Part shown: piece after piece, positions 8,536 through 17,858 of the stretch
How positions within the stretch are numbered: position 1 is the stretch's first letter
Layout of the letters: every line of letters begins with the position of its first letter
Source: Streptosporangium becharense
Lineage (GTDB): Bacteria > Actinomycetota > Actinomycetes > Streptosporangiales > Streptosporangiaceae
Direction of reading: 5' to 3'
Assembly (NCBI RefSeq): GCF_014204985.1
Contig: NZ_JACHMP010000001.1
Span: forward strand, 992,001-1,056,000
Length of the DNA stretch: 64,000 bases
Made by a program: the position numbers and the translations under genes
The notes under the pieces: model-generated
What the model was told of the DNA's origin: nothing
What the model saw: only the letters and a program-made list of their open reading frames with translations
Database searches by the model: none

Positions 8536-10071
8536 TTACACCGACGAGTTGAAGGCCCACTTGAACCACTGCGTGGTCGACCGCAGCGGCCCCATCTTGC
8601 GGACGAACCCGCGTCTCGCCAGGTCGTCGGCGATCTCCTGGGCCGCGATCTGCAGCCCCAGGAAGGTGTCGACGCCCGGGAAGTAGCCGCCGAGCGTCGC
8701 CGACCCCGAGGCGTACAGTGCGCCGTCACCGCTGGCGGTGCCCTTCACCTCGAAGTGCCGCTCCACGTCCAGCCTGCCGACCGGGTTGCGGCCCGCCCCG
8801 CTGTACTTGAGCAGGTCGTCGAAGATCCGGTGTTCGGCGATGTCGGCCTCAAGGCCGGTGCAGTCGATGATGTAGTCGGACTCGATCTCGCGGGCGATGC
8901 CGTCCTTGCTGCGCACGTAGCTGATCAGCCGCCCCTGCGGGGTGCGCTCCACGCGGTCGACGGTGCCCTGCACGGCGTGGTAGTAACCGCCGCTGCGGCC
9001 CTCGCGCATCTGCTTCTGCCAGTGCCTGCGGTAGGGCGTGTTGGTGCCGCCCATCTGCTTGTACTTCTTCGCCCGGGCCTCGCCCTCGAGCTTGCGCATC
9101 TCCGCCTTGAGCTGGCCGCCCCAGACCGACTTGGGGTAGTTGAAGCCCTGGTAGGCCCAGCCGTTGCCGCCCTTACGGCGCGACCAGATGTGCGGGCCGT
9201 GCGCGCCGCTGATGAACGTGCGGAAGATGTGGATGATCTGCGTCTGCAGGTTGAACTTCTCGCGGTCGTCGAACAGCCTCTGGAGCACCCGGGAGGCGAC
9301 GATGCCGCCGCCGCGGATGACCACCGCGCCGGGTCGGGTCTTGAGGAACTCGTAGACCTGCTCGTGCGGTTCGTAGGCGTTGACGACGTGCTGGTAGTCA
9401 CCGTACTTGGTGCGGAACTCCTGCAGGTCGGGCAGGAACTTCAGGCCCGGGTAGCCGACCGCGAGGTGGACGAAACGCGAGCGGAAGATGATGCGCTTGG
9501 TCGGCGCCGCACCCTCGGGCGGGGTGACCACCGTGAAGTAGCCGCCGCCGATCCGCTTGCGGACCATGCGCACCTGGCCCTTGACGAGCATGTCCCAGTA
9601 GTTGATGCGCTTGGCCTCGCGTTCGAGGTTCTCGAAGACCGTGCCGGCCCGCGGGGTCCAGTAGTCGTTGATGATGGGCTCGCTGAAGATCTGCCACAGG
9701 TAGGCCGGGTTCTTGTCCTTCCAGGCCTCCTCCAGCGCGTAGGAGGGGAAGCCCCACAGGTTGTCGGGCCGCGAGGAGGAGTCGGAGCGGATCCGTTCAC
9801 CGCGGGGGATCTGCGAGCACCGGGTGAGGAACTCGTAGGTCTGCCACGGGCGGTCGATGTTGGAGACCACGCGCATCTGCGAGGTGGGGACCCCGTAGAT
9901 GCGCAGGTAGTCGACGGTCACGAAGGACCCGATGCCGCCGCCCACCGTCAGGAAGGGGATGTCGTACATCGGGATGCCGGCCGCCGCGACCAGCTGATCG
10001 GTCCATTCCGGCGTGTTCAGCAGTTCCGGGGTGAGGTCACCGGCGGAAGCCGGCGTCTGGGGGGGTGCCAA
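8536..10071 (-). CDS. FAD/NAD(P)-binding oxidoreductase-like protein
   Basis: 511 residues from a TTG (10071) preceded by AAGGGA. Two Rossmann-type glycine motifs are present: VGGGIGSF (about 43-50) and VIRGGGIVASRVLQ (about 250-263). The DYIIDCTGLEAD strand and a C-terminal YASGSATLGGYFPGVDTFLG block match flavoprotein monooxygenase/disulfide-reductase folds. No redox-active CxxxxC pair is visible. It heads the operon with a membrane protein and an FHA protein. The combination suggests a redox or hydroxylation step under phospho-signal control, but neither substrate nor partner is known. Confidence 0.7.
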   Translation of the reverse strand: MAPPQTPASAGDLTPELLNTPEWTDQLVAAAGIPMYDIPFLTVGGGIGSFVTVDYLRIYGVPTSQMRVVSNIDRPWQTYEFLTRCSQIPRGERIRSDSSSRPDNLWGFPSYALEEAWKDKNPAYLWQIFSEPIINDYWTPRAGTVFENLEREAKRINYWDMLVKGQVRMVRKRIGGGYFTVVTPPEGAAPTKRIIFRSRFVHLAVGYPGLKFLPDLQEFRTKYGDYQHVVNAYEPHEQVYEFLKTRPGAVVIRGGGIVASRVLQRLFDDREKFNLQTQIIHIFRTFISGAHGPHIWSRRKGGNGWAYQGFNYPKSVWGGQLKAEMRKLEGEARAKKYKQMGGTNTPYRRHWQKQMREGRSGGYYHAVQGTVDRVERTPQGRLISYVRSKDGIAREIESDYIIDCTGLEADIAEHRIFDDLLKYSGAGRNPVGRLDVERHFEVKGTASGDGALYASGSATLGGYFPGVDTFLGLQIAAQEIADDLARRGFVRKMGPLRSTTQWFKWAFNSSV

Positions 10072-10216
10072 TTGATGCGTCCCTTAAACTCCATGGCCAA
10101 CGCGTTCGGTCGGCCAAACACTAGTCCCTATACGAGCCGAGGACGAGCAGGCCGGAGGGTTCCGGCAGCCCTGCCCTACCGGCTCCTTCGGCCGAGTATC
10201 GAGTCAGACGCATGTA

Positions 10217-10230
10217 AACCACATGTGGTT
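10217..10230. promoter_or_regulatory. 14-bp perfect palindrome
   Basis: AACCACATGTGGTT reads the same on both strands. It lies 3 bp past the stop codon of the M50 protease gene and about 145 bp upstream of the flavoprotein start, in a locally AT-richer patch. Its size and symmetry suit a dimeric repressor or activator of the flavoprotein operon; the factor is unknown. Confidence 0.4.
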
Positions 10231-10233
10231 CGC

Positions 10234-11364
10234 TTAAACACCACTGAATACCCGGTTCACGTCGGACGTCGCCAGCACACCGAAGATCTCGCCGCCCCGT
10301 TCCACCAGGAGGTACTCCCCCGCGGGCGACTCGCGCATGGCGTCGATCAGCGGCTCGCCGGCGAGGTCGGCGGCCAGCACCAGCGACGGTTCGAGGCTGC
10401 GCGCCAGTGAGCCCGCCGTCACCCAGGGACGCCGGTTCTCCGGGGTCGCCTCCACCGCGACCTCGTTGAGGATGCCGGTGGGGCGGCCCTCGTGGTCGAC
10501 CACGACGACGGCTCCCGCGTGAGCCTCGGCCGCCCGGCGCAGCGCCTCGGCCAGCGGCACGTCACCGGTCACCGCGATGGCCCGCCTGGCCAGGGCACGG
10601 GCGCTGACCTGCGGGATGCGGGCCCGCACCCGGGCCCCGCGCAGAGCCTGCGTGGCGCCGATCCAGATGAAGGACGACAGCAGCACCGACCAGATGATCA
10701 TGGTTCCCGGTGCCTGGCCGCTCACCAGCGCCAGCCCGACGGGGACGGCGACCAGCGCGACGGCCAGCACCCGGCCCGCCCAGGCCGCGGCGACCGTGCC
10801 GGAGCCGGGGTCGCGGGTGAGCTTCCAGACCCCCGCCCGCAGCATCCGCCCGCCGTCGAGCGGCAGGCCCGGCAGCAGGTTGAAGATCCCGACGATCAGG
10901 TTGGCCACCCAGAGCTGGAGGATCAACACCCCGGCCACCGAGGCGCCGTCGACGAACTCCCCCGCGAGGAAACCGATCCCGGCCAGCCCGAGCGAGAGCA
11001 GCGGCCCGGCGAAGGCCACCATGAACTCCCTGACCGGGGTCTCCGGCTCACGCTCGATCTCCGACACGCCGCCGAGCAGGTAGAGCGTGACGCGGCGGAC
11101 CGGCAGCCCGTACATCCGGGCGACCACGCAGTGCGCGAGCTCGTGCAGCAGCACCGACACGTACAGCAGCACGGCGAAGGCGAAGGCGATGAGATACGTG
11201 ACCGGGACGCTCAGCTCGGGCAGGTAGAGGGCGAAGGGCTGCTGGAAGGTGTAGGTGATGAACGCCGCCACGATGAACCAGGTCGGCGAGACGTAGACCG
11301 GGATGCCGAACGGGCGTCCCATCGGCAGTCCGGGATTGCTCCGGCGCGGGCCCTGGCTGCTCAC
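10234..11364 (-). CDS. M50 (site-2-type) membrane metalloprotease with CBS domains
   Basis: 376 residues from a GTG. The zinc motif HELAH is at 74-78 inside a hydrophobic segment, and the third ligand Asp170 is in NLLPGLPLDGGR. Six or so membrane segments fill residues 25-225. The rest, from about 235, forms a CBS pair (TGDVPLAEALRRA; AGEYLLVERGGEIFGVL). This is the Rip3-like branch of site-2 proteases, which cleave membrane-embedded substrates such as anti-sigma factors. CBS domains usually sense adenylates. No anti-sigma gene is beside it, so the substrate lies elsewhere. An in-cell regulatory role is inferred. Confidence 0.9.
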   Translation of the reverse strand: MSSQGPRRSNPGLPMGRPFGIPVYVSPTWFIVAAFITYTFQQPFALYLPELSVPVTYLIAFAFAVLLYVSVLLHELAHCVVARMYGLPVRRVTLYLLGGVSEIEREPETPVREFMVAFAGPLLSLGLAGIGFLAGEFVDGASVAGVLILQLWVANLIVGIFNLLPGLPLDGGRMLRAGVWKLTRDPGSGTVAAAWAGRVLAVALVAVPVGLALVSGQAPGTMIIWSVLLSSFIWIGATQALRGARVRARIPQVSARALARRAIAVTGDVPLAEALRRAAEAHAGAVVVVDHEGRPTGILNEVAVEATPENRRPWVTAGSLARSLEPSLVLAADLAGEPLIDAMRESPAGEYLLVERGGEIFGVLATSDVNRVFSGV

Positions 11365-11473
11365 CGCTGACTCACCACTCCTTCTCTCCGCCCTCAGGCC
11401 TCGATGGTACGCGCCGCGGGGCCCGGCGCAGTCCGCAGAGGTCCCGCGGGCGCGAACTGTCGCCGGCGTGACC

Positions 11474-11479
11474 TACAGT
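11474..11479 (+). promoter_or_regulatory. Candidate -10 box of leaderless nuclease gene
   Basis: TACAGT fits TANNNT and is 6 nt from the ATG at 11486. No Shine-Dalgarno sequence is present, so the transcript probably begins at or next to the start codon. Confidence 0.5.
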
Positions 11480-11485
11480 GCGGTC

Positions 11486-12361
11486 ATGTCGCCGACCGAG
11501 CCTGTGATCATCGGAGCCCTCTCGCCGTCCCGCGCGGGCGACTTCATGACCTGTCCGCTGCTCTACCGCTTCCGGGTGATCGACCGGCTTCCCGAGCCGC
11601 CGTCGCCCGCCGCGGTGCGCGGCACGATGGTCCACTCGGTGCTGGAGCGCCTGTACGACCTGCCCGCCCCCGCGCGCACCGTCGAGGAGGCGCGGGATCT
11701 GCTGGAGCCGGAGTGGCGCCGGCTCCTGGCGGAGGAGCCGGCCTACGCGACGATGTTCACCGGTGACGACGACCGCGTCCGGTGGCTGGCCGAGGCCCGG
11801 GGCATGCTGGAGCGCTACTTCGCCCTGGAGGACCCCACCCGCCTGGAGCCCGCCGAGCGGGAACTGTACGTGGAGGCCGTCCTGGGCAGCGGCCTGATGC
11901 TGCGGGGTTACATCGACCGGCTGGACGTGGCGCCCACCGGGGAGGTCCGCGTGGTCGACTACAAGACCGGCAGCGCTCCCGGGCCCGCCTTCGAGGCCAA
12001 GGCGTTGTTCCAGATGAAGTTCTACGCGCTGGTGCTGTGGCGGCTGCGCGGCTCGGTGCCGCGCCTGCTCCAGCTGATGTATCTGGGGGGTGACGGCGAG
12101 GTCCTGCGCTACAGCCCCGACGAGGCCGACCTGCTGGCCACCGAGCGCAAGGTCGAGGCGCTCTGGGGGGCGATCGAGCGGGCCCTGGAGACGGGCGAGT
12201 GGCGCTCCAGGCCCAGCCGGCTGTGCGGCTGGTGCAACTACAAGGAGCTGTGCCCGGAGTTCGGCGGCACCCCTCCTCCGGTCCCCGGGCGGCAACCGGG
12301 CGACACCGTCCGCAGCACCCGCCCGGCCAAGACCGCCAGGGCGGCCACCGACGAGCTCTGA
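11486..12361 (+). CDS. RecB-like PD-(D/E)XK nuclease with Fe-S cysteines
   Basis: 291 residues from ATG 11486. The nuclease core shows His50, the acidic YIDRLD (142-147) and VVDYKTG (156-162) motifs of the RecB/AddB/Cas4-type family. Cys23 together with Cys247, Cys250 and Cys256 (CGWCNYKELC) repeats the AddB arrangement that holds a [4Fe-4S] cluster closing the domain. It is a free-standing nuclease without helicase part. Such proteins are widespread in actinomycetes near PAC2/mshC-type neighbours and are thought to act in DNA repair; the exact role is unclear. A -10-like TACAGT suggests a leaderless message. Confidence 0.85.
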   Translation: MSPTEPVIIGALSPSRAGDFMTCPLLYRFRVIDRLPEPPSPAAVRGTMVHSVLERLYDLPAPARTVEEARDLLEPEWRRLLAEEPAYATMFTGDDDRVRWLAEARGMLERYFALEDPTRLEPAERELYVEAVLGSGLMLRGYIDRLDVAPTGEVRVVDYKTGSAPGPAFEAKALFQMKFYALVLWRLRGSVPRLLQLMYLGGDGEVLRYSPDEADLLATERKVEALWGAIERALETGEWRSRPSRLCGWCNYKELCPEFGGTPPPVPGRQPGDTVRSTRPAKTARAATDEL

Positions 12362-12443
12362 GCGCCGCGAGACCCGCGGCCGTCCGCCCGGCCGCCCGTC
12401 CCGCCTCCTCCCGTCGGCTCCTCCGTGGGGAGGAGGGCGATAT

Positions 12444-12458
12444 CCCCCGTACAGGGGG
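12444..12458. promoter_or_regulatory. Inverted repeat upstream of two-component genes
   Basis: CCCCC-gtaca-GGGGG, centred 43 bp before the GTG of the histidine kinase. Its position suits an operator, possibly for autoregulation by the response regulator. A C4-G4 palindrome of similar look occurs at 21572-21593. Confidence 0.35.
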
Positions 12459-12493
12459 CGTGGTGGCATGGTGGCGACACCTACATTGACTGT

Positions 12494-13711
12494 GTGCGCA
12501 ACACCACCGGCAGCCTGCGGGCGCGGTTCCGCGAGCATCCGCGGGCCTGTGACGCGGCCCTCGCCGTGGCGCTGGCGGTCGCCGCGGTTCCCTGCGCCTA
12601 CGTCACGCCCCTGTTCGGCGCGGCGCCGCCGCGCGAGCCCGACGCCCTGAGCCTGACCCTCATCGTGGCCGGCTGCCTGTCGGCGGCGCTGCGGGGCGGC
12701 AGGCCGTTCCTGGCGCTCACGCTGGTCTGCCTGGCGCAGATCGCGCCGGCCATGACAGGGCGGAGCACCTCGCTGCTCTGGCTCGTCACGCTGGTGCTGG
12801 TCTACTCGATCGCCGCGCACCGGGGTCTGGCGGTCAGCCTGGGCGCCCCGGCCCTCGGCCTCGCCGCCCACCTGGCCTCCGCCGCGCTGGGCGGCCGGCT
12901 CGGCGACGTGCGGGCCCACCTGCCGGTCGCCGTGCTGATCGCGGCCGCGTGGATCGTCGGCCGCAACGTGCGCCTGCGCCGGGCCTACCAGGCGGAGCTG
13001 GGTGACCGTGCCCGGCGCATGGAGCGCGCTCGGGAGGCCGACCGGAGGGCGGCCAGGGCCGAGGAGCGCTCCCGTATCGCCCGGGAGCTGCACGACGTGG
13101 TCGCCCACCACGTGAGCGTGATGACCGTACAGGCCTCCGCGGCGCGGCGGGTGCTGGCCGCCGACCCGGGCAGGGCCGGCGAGGCGTTGTCGGCCATCGA
13201 GGAGCTGGGGCGGACCGCCATGACGGAGATGCGCAGCATGGTGGGCGTGCTCAGGACCGACGCGGCGCCCGCCGAGCGTACCCCGCAGCCGGGGGTGGCG
13301 GAGATTCCCGCCCTGGTCGACCAGATGTCCGAGGCGGGGCTGCGCACGCGATTGTGCGTCGAGGGCGAACCGGGGACGCTGTCGCCCGGGGTGGACCTGG
13401 CCGCCTACCGGCTGGTTCAGGAGGCCCTGACCAACAGCCTGCGGCACGCCGGCCCCCGGGCGCGGGCGTGGGTGACCCTGCGGCACGGGCCGGGCGAGCT
13501 GACGGTCCGGGTGGAGGACGACGGACGGGGGCCCGCGACCCGCGACCCGGGCGCCGGCCCGGACATCGATCCCGACGCCGAGCCGGGCGGCCACGGTCTG
13601 ACGGGTATCCGCGAGCGTGTCGCCCTCTATGGTGGGATCCTGAGGATCGGCCCGCGGCCCGGGGGCGGATTCGAGGTCAATGCCCGGTTCCCCCTCAAGG
13701 ACAGACGATGA
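12494..13711 (+). CDS. NarL-type sensor histidine kinase
   Basis: 405 residues from the GTG at 12494; TACATT (12482-12487) stands 6 nt before it, so the transcript is likely leaderless. Residues 15-165 contain four to six membrane helices with very short loops and no clear extracellular sensor domain. The HisKA_3 motif SRIARELHDVVAHHVSV has the phosphorylated His200. The ATPase domain ends with GGHGLTGIRERVALYGG. Signal is unknown; the intramembrane architecture resembles DesK/LiaS-like sensors of envelope stress. Its stop overlaps the regulator start (ATGA), giving a coupled pair. Confidence 0.9.
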   Translation: MRNTTGSLRARFREHPRACDAALAVALAVAAVPCAYVTPLFGAAPPREPDALSLTLIVAGCLSAALRGGRPFLALTLVCLAQIAPAMTGRSTSLLWLVTLVLVYSIAAHRGLAVSLGAPALGLAAHLASAALGGRLGDVRAHLPVAVLIAAAWIVGRNVRLRRAYQAELGDRARRMERAREADRRAARAEERSRIARELHDVVAHHVSVMTVQASAARRVLAADPGRAGEALSAIEELGRTAMTEMRSMVGVLRTDAAPAERTPQPGVAEIPALVDQMSEAGLRTRLCVEGEPGTLSPGVDLAAYRLVQEALTNSLRHAGPRARAWVTLRHGPGELTVRVEDDGRGPATRDPGAGPDIDPDAEPGGHGLTGIRERVALYGGILRIGPRPGGGFEVNARFPLKDRR

Positions 13712-14391
13712 CGATCAGGGTGCTGCTGGTGGACGACCAGCCGCTGTTGCGCACCGGTTTCCGCCTCATCCTGGAGGCCGAGCCCGACCTCACGGTGGTC
13801 GGCGAGGCCGGTGACGGCAAGGCCGCCCAGGACCAGTCGCGTGCACTGCTGCCCGACGTGGTGCTGATGGACATCCGGATGCCCGGCGTGGACGGCATCG
13901 AGGCGACCCGCCGGATCGTGCGCGAGGCCGCCGGCGGCGCGCACGTGCCCCGGGTGCTGGTGCTGACCACCTTCGACCTGGACGAGTACATCGTGGAGGC
14001 GCTGCGCGCCGGGGCCAGCGGTTTCCTGCTCAAGGACGTCCCCCCGGACGAACTGGTGCAGGCCATCCGGGTGGTCGCGGCCGGGGACGCCATCGTCGCG
14101 CCGAGCGTCACGCGCCGTCTGCTCGACAGGTTCGGCCGGCACCTGCCCTCGGTCCAGCGGCAGTCCACCCCCGCCCGGCTCGACCGGCTGACCGAGCGCG
14201 AGCTGGAGGTGCTGCGGCTGATCGCCCGGGGCATGTCCAACGCGGAGATCGCCGCCGAGCTGGTGGTGAGCGAGACGACGGTCAAGACCCATGTCGGCAA
14301 CGTGCTGACCAAGCTGGGGTTGCGCGACCGGGTGCAGGCGGTGATCCTCGCCTACGAGACCGGCCTGACCACCCCGGGCGCGCTGCCCTGA
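13708..14391 (+). CDS. NarL/FixJ-type response regulator
   Basis: 227 residues. The receiver domain has DDQ near the N-terminus, the phospho-acceptor Asp55 in LMDIRMPG, the switch Thr in LTTFD and Lys in LLKDVPP. A LuxR-type helix-turn-helix follows (about 160-222) with LTERELEVLRLIARGMSNAEIA and VKTHVGNVLTKL. The start overlaps the kinase stop by 4 nt. It should be phosphorylated by that kinase and bind DNA as a dimer. Target genes are not evident; the inverted repeat before the kinase is one candidate. Confidence 0.92.
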   Translation: MTIRVLLVDDQPLLRTGFRLILEAEPDLTVVGEAGDGKAAQDQSRALLPDVVLMDIRMPGVDGIEATRRIVREAAGGAHVPRVLVLTTFDLDEYIVEALRAGASGFLLKDVPPDELVQAIRVVAAGDAIVAPSVTRRLLDRFGRHLPSVQRQSTPARLDRLTERELEVLRLIARGMSNAEIAAELVVSETTVKTHVGNVLTKLGLRDRVQAVILAYETGLTTPGALP

Positions 14392-14511
14392 CCCCGGTCG
14401 TGGCCGCCCCGGTCCCGCTCGCGTCCGTCCGGGAGGGGAGCCGGGCCCCCGCCCCGGCGCGGCCGTGAGACTGAGACGACGAGACGCCTGAAGGCCGCGG
14501 CTCGGAGGCCA

Positions 14512-14539
14512 CGGCCGCCGGGCGTCCGTCCGGCGGCCG
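14512..14539. terminator. Hairpin between regulator and ABC operon
   Basis: CGGCCGCCGG (14512-14521) pairs with CCGGCGGCCG (14530-14539), 8-nt loop, between convergent genes. Several further GC palindromes follow up to 14571; no T-run. Confidence 0.5.
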
Positions 14540-14571
14540 AAGACCGGCGGACGGTGGTCGGCGACCGGCGG

Positions 14572-15654
14572 TCAGCGGACGGTGGTCTTCAGCGGGCCCG
14601 GGTCCGCGGCCGTGACGTCTCCGGGGGTGAAGCCCTCGGGCGCGTTCTCCGGGAAGTGGCAGGCCACCTGGTGACCGACGGCCAGCTCGACCAGGGGCGG
14701 CTCCACCTTCTTGCAGATCTCCTGGGCCTTCCAGCACCGGGTGTGGAAGCGGCAGGCCGGCGGCGGGTTGAGCGGGCTGGGCACGTCGCCCTGCAGGCGG
14801 ATGCGCTTGCGGTCCTTGCGCCGCGCCGGGTCCGGGATCGGAACCGCGGACATGAGCGCGTTGGTGTACGGGTGCATGGGCGACTCGTACAGGCTCTTGC
14901 GGTCGGCCAGCTCGACGATCTTGCCGAGATACATGACCGCGACCCGGTCGCTGATGTGCCGGACCACCGACAGATCGTGCGCGATGATGACGTAGGTCAG
15001 GTCGAGCTCGTTCTGCAGGTCTTCCAGGAGGTTGACCACCTGGGCCTGGATCGACACGTCCAGCGCCGAGACCGGTTCGTCGGCGACGATCAGCTTGGGC
15101 TTGAGGGTGAGCGTCCTGGCGATGCCGATGCGCTGGCGCTGCCCGCCGGAGAACTCGTGCGGGTAGCGGTTGTAGTGCTCGGGGTTGAGGCCGACCAGGG
15201 CGAGGATGTCCTGGACTTCCTTCTTGATGCTCTGCTCGGTCTTGATGCCCTGGATGCGGTAGGGCGCCCCGACGATGGCACCGACCGTGTGCCGGGGGTT
15301 CAGCGACGAGTACGGGTCCTGGAAGATCATCTGGATGTCCCGGCGGAGCGGACGCAACCTGGTCTGCGGCATGTGGGTGATGTCGTGACCCTCGAAGACG
15401 ATCTCACCGCCGGTGGGTTCGAGCAGCCGGGTGATCAGACGGCCCATCGTGGTCTTGCCGCAGCCGGACTCGCCCACCACGCCGAGTGTCTCCCCCTTGA
15501 ACACGTCGAAGGAGACGCCGTCCACGGCCCTGACCGCGGCGACCTGCTTCTTCAGGAGGCCCTTCGTCACCGGGAAGTGCTTCTCCAGGCCCCGGACGGA
15601 CAGCAGCGCCTCGGGGGTGGCCGCGGTCGCGCCGTCCTTCTCAGCCGGGCTCAT
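14572..15654 (-). CDS. Dpp/Opp-type peptide ABC transporter ATPase (F-type subunit)
   Basis: 360 residues. Walker [10 protein letters not shown], signature [13 protein letters not shown], Walker [13 protein letters not shown] and switch His in IIAHDLSVV are all present. The C-terminal oligopeptide-transporter extension carries the cysteines of [14 protein letters not shown]. It powers uptake through the two permeases of the operon together with the D-type ATPase. It is the last gene of the five-gene unit, 67 nt after the previous one. Substrate class (di- or oligopeptide, or another solute) cannot be fixed from sequence. Confidence 0.93.
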   Translation of the reverse strand: MSPAEKDGATAATPEALLSVRGLEKHFPVTKGLLKKQVAAVRAVDGVSFDVFKGETLGVVGESGCGKTTMGRLITRLLEPTGGEIVFEGHDITHMPQTRLRPLRRDIQMIFQDPYSSLNPRHTVGAIVGAPYRIQGIKTEQSIKKEVQDILALVGLNPEHYNRYPHEFSGGQRQRIGIARTLTLKPKLIVADEPVSALDVSIQAQVVNLLEDLQNELDLTYVIIAHDLSVVRHISDRVAVMYLGKIVELADRKSLYESPMHPYTNALMSAVPIPDPARRKDRKRIRLQGDVPSPLNPPPACRFHTRCWKAQEICKKVEPPLVELAVGHQVACHFPENAPEGFTPGDVTAADPGPLKTTVR

Positions 15655-15721
15655 CTGACTCCCTCCCGCGGCTGCGTGATCTCAGGGGTGCTGCGCTCAG
15701 TGGCTCGCTCGCCGCGCTCGC

Positions 15722-16765
15722 TCACGTGCTCTCCATCGTCGGCTTGATCTCGTTCTCCCAGATGGACCGCCGTTCCTCACGGGGAAGGTGACAGCGGACC
15801 AGGTGGCCGCCGCCGGTCTCGGCGAGCTCGGGCACCTCCGCGGTCGCCTTGCCGCCGGTGCGGTCGGCATAGGAGCAGCGGGGGTTGAAGGCGCAGCCGG
15901 ACGGGAGGTTGATCAGCGAGGGCGGGGAGCCCTTGATCGGTAGCAGCCGGTCGGTGGGCTCCCGGTCCAGCCGGGGCATCGAACCCAGCAAACCCCAGGT
16001 GTAGGGGTGCTCGGGACGATAGAAGATGTCTTCGGCCGTACCGTACTCGACGCACCTGCCGCCGTACATCACCAGGATGTCGTCGGAGAGCTCGGCGACC
16101 ACGCCCAGGTCGTGGGTGATGACGATCAGCGCGGAGTTGAACTCGCGCTGCAGGTCGAGCATGAGGTCCAGGATCTGCGCCTGGACCGTCACGTCGAGGG
16201 CGGTGGTCGGCTCGTCGGCGATCAGCAGCTCGGGGTCGCAGGAGAGCGCCATGGCGATCATGGCACGCTGGCGCATGCCGCCGGAGAACTCGTGCGGGTA
16301 GCTGTCGACCCGCCTGTCGGGCTGCGGGATGCCCACCCGGCCGAGCATGTCGATCGCGTGCTTGCGCGCCACCGCCTTGCTGACGTCGTGGTGGATCTGA
16401 TACGCCTCGATGATCTGCGCGCCGATCGTGTAGAACGGGTGCATCGACGACAGCGGATCCTGGAAGATCATCGCCATCTTCTTGCCGCGCAGCTTGCGCA
16501 CCTGGTCGAGGGGGGCGCTCACGAGCTCCTCGCCGTCCAGCCAGATCTCACCGGAGATCCTGGCGCGGCCTCCCTTGTGCAGGCCCAGGATGCCGAGGCT
16601 GGTCACGCTCTTGCCGGAACCCGACTCGCCCACGATGCCGAGGGTCTTGCCCCGCTCCAGCTTGAACGAGAGCCCGTCGACCGACCTGACCAGGCCGTCG
16701 TCGGTGGGGAAGTGGATTCGCAGGTCGCGGAGTTCGAGGAATGCCTCGGGAGAGTCGCTCTTCAC
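15722..16765 (-). CDS. Dpp/Opp-type peptide ABC transporter ATPase (D-type subunit)
   Basis: 347 residues from a GTG at 16765 that overlaps the permease stop by 4 nt. Walker A GESGSGKS, signature [14 protein letters not shown], Walker [13 protein letters not shown] and [10 protein letters not shown] are intact. The C-terminal zone has the family motif [13 protein letters not shown]. The in-frame sequence upstream of the GTG overlaps the permease in another frame and shows no conserved domain, which sets the start. It pairs with the F-type ATPase as the nucleotide-binding dimer. Confidence 0.93.
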   Translation of the reverse strand: MKSDSPEAFLELRDLRIHFPTDDGLVRSVDGLSFKLERGKTLGIVGESGSGKSVTSLGILGLHKGGRARISGEIWLDGEELVSAPLDQVRKLRGKKMAMIFQDPLSSMHPFYTIGAQIIEAYQIHHDVSKAVARKHAIDMLGRVGIPQPDRRVDSYPHEFSGGMRQRAMIAMALSCDPELLIADEPTTALDVTVQAQILDLMLDLQREFNSALIVITHDLGVVAELSDDILVMYGGRCVEYGTAEDIFYRPEHPYTWGLLGSMPRLDREPTDRLLPIKGSPPSLINLPSGCAFNPRCSYADRTGGKATAEVPELAETGGGHLVRCHLPREERRSIWENEIKPTMEST

Positions 16766-17778
16766 GCCAGTTTCACTCTCGGGTCCAGAACCGCGTACAG
16801 CAGGTCGACGAGCAGGTTGGCGAGCACCACGAAGATCGCGGCGAACATGGTGACGCCCAGGATGATCGGCAGGTCGCCCTGGTTGATGGCACCGACGGCC
16901 TCGTAGCCCATGCCGCGCAGGTTGAAGACCCGCTCGGTGAGCACGGCCCCACCCATGAGCTGGCCGAGGTCGAGGCCGAACACGGTGAGGATCGGCACCA
17001 GCGTCGAGCGCAGCGCGTGCTTGGTGACGACGGTCTTCTCCTTCAGGCCCTTGGCGCGGGCCGTGCGGATGTAGTCCTCGCCCATGACCTCCAGCATGCT
17101 CGCCCGCGTCAGGCGGGCGTACAGCGCGGCGAAGAGGAAGGCCAGGGTGATCCAGGGCAGCAGCATGCTTTGGAACCAGGTGACCGGGTCCTCCAGCATC
17201 CCGACGTCGCCCGTGGCCGGGAACCAGCCCAGGGCGTAGACGAAGATCGCACTGGCGAGCAGGCCGGTGAAGTTGATCGGCAGCGAGACTCCGGCCAGGG
17301 CGACCGTCATCGCGGTGCGGTCGACCGCACTTCCCTTCCGCAGGGCGGAGATGATTCCCGTCGAGACCCCTATGAGAAGCCAGAGAACCGCGGCTCCGAC
17401 GGCCAGCTGGGCCGTGACCGGGATCCGGTCGAGCAGCAGCGGCCACACTTCCTGTTCGGTCTTGAAGGAGTACCCCAGGCACGGCGCGGAGCAGTGGGTG
17501 ACCTCCGTGCCGTCGGAGTAGTCACGCCCCACGACGATCCCCTTGAGGAACTCGGCGTACTGGACGGGGATGGGCTTGTCCATGCCCATCTTCTGGCGGG
17601 CGCCTTCGATCGCCGCCGCGTCGGCGGTCTTGCCGACGTACATCAGCGCCGGATCTGTTCCTGTGACGACGGGCACCACGAAGAAGATGCCGAATGCCAC
17701 CGCCGAGATCACGATGACTGTGATCACTGCGTTGACTAGCCGTCGGATGATGTATCCCAGCAATACGCCCGGCCTCAC
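16762..17778 (-). CDS. Peptide ABC transporter permease (B-type)
   Basis: 338 residues. An N-terminal membrane helix (GYIIRRLVNAVITVIVIS) is followed by a periplasmic loop of about 100 residues and five more helices. The EAA loop that docks the ATPase reads DYIRTARAKGLKEKTVV. This matches DppB/OppB in length and layout. It follows the binding-protein gene by 80 nt and overlaps the D-type ATPase gene. Confidence 0.92.
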   Translation of the reverse strand: MRPGVLLGYIIRRLVNAVITVIVISAVAFGIFFVVPVVTGTDPALMYVGKTADAAAIEGARQKMGMDKPIPVQYAEFLKGIVVGRDYSDGTEVTHCSAPCLGYSFKTEQEVWPLLLDRIPVTAQLAVGAAVLWLLIGVSTGIISALRKGSAVDRTAMTVALAGVSLPINFTGLLASAIFVYALGWFPATGDVGMLEDPVTWFQSMLLPWITLAFLFAALYARLTRASMLEVMGEDYIRTARAKGLKEKTVVTKHALRSTLVPILTVFGLDLGQLMGGAVLTERVFNLRGMGYEAVGAINQGDLPIILGVTMFAAIFVVLANLLVDLLYAVLDPRVKLA

Positions 17779-17858
17779 AGTGGCCGGTGAGGGGTCACCT
17801 CACCGGCCACCGCTGGCCTTCACCTGCCCTTCAGCATGTGCAACAGGTACGAGATTAC

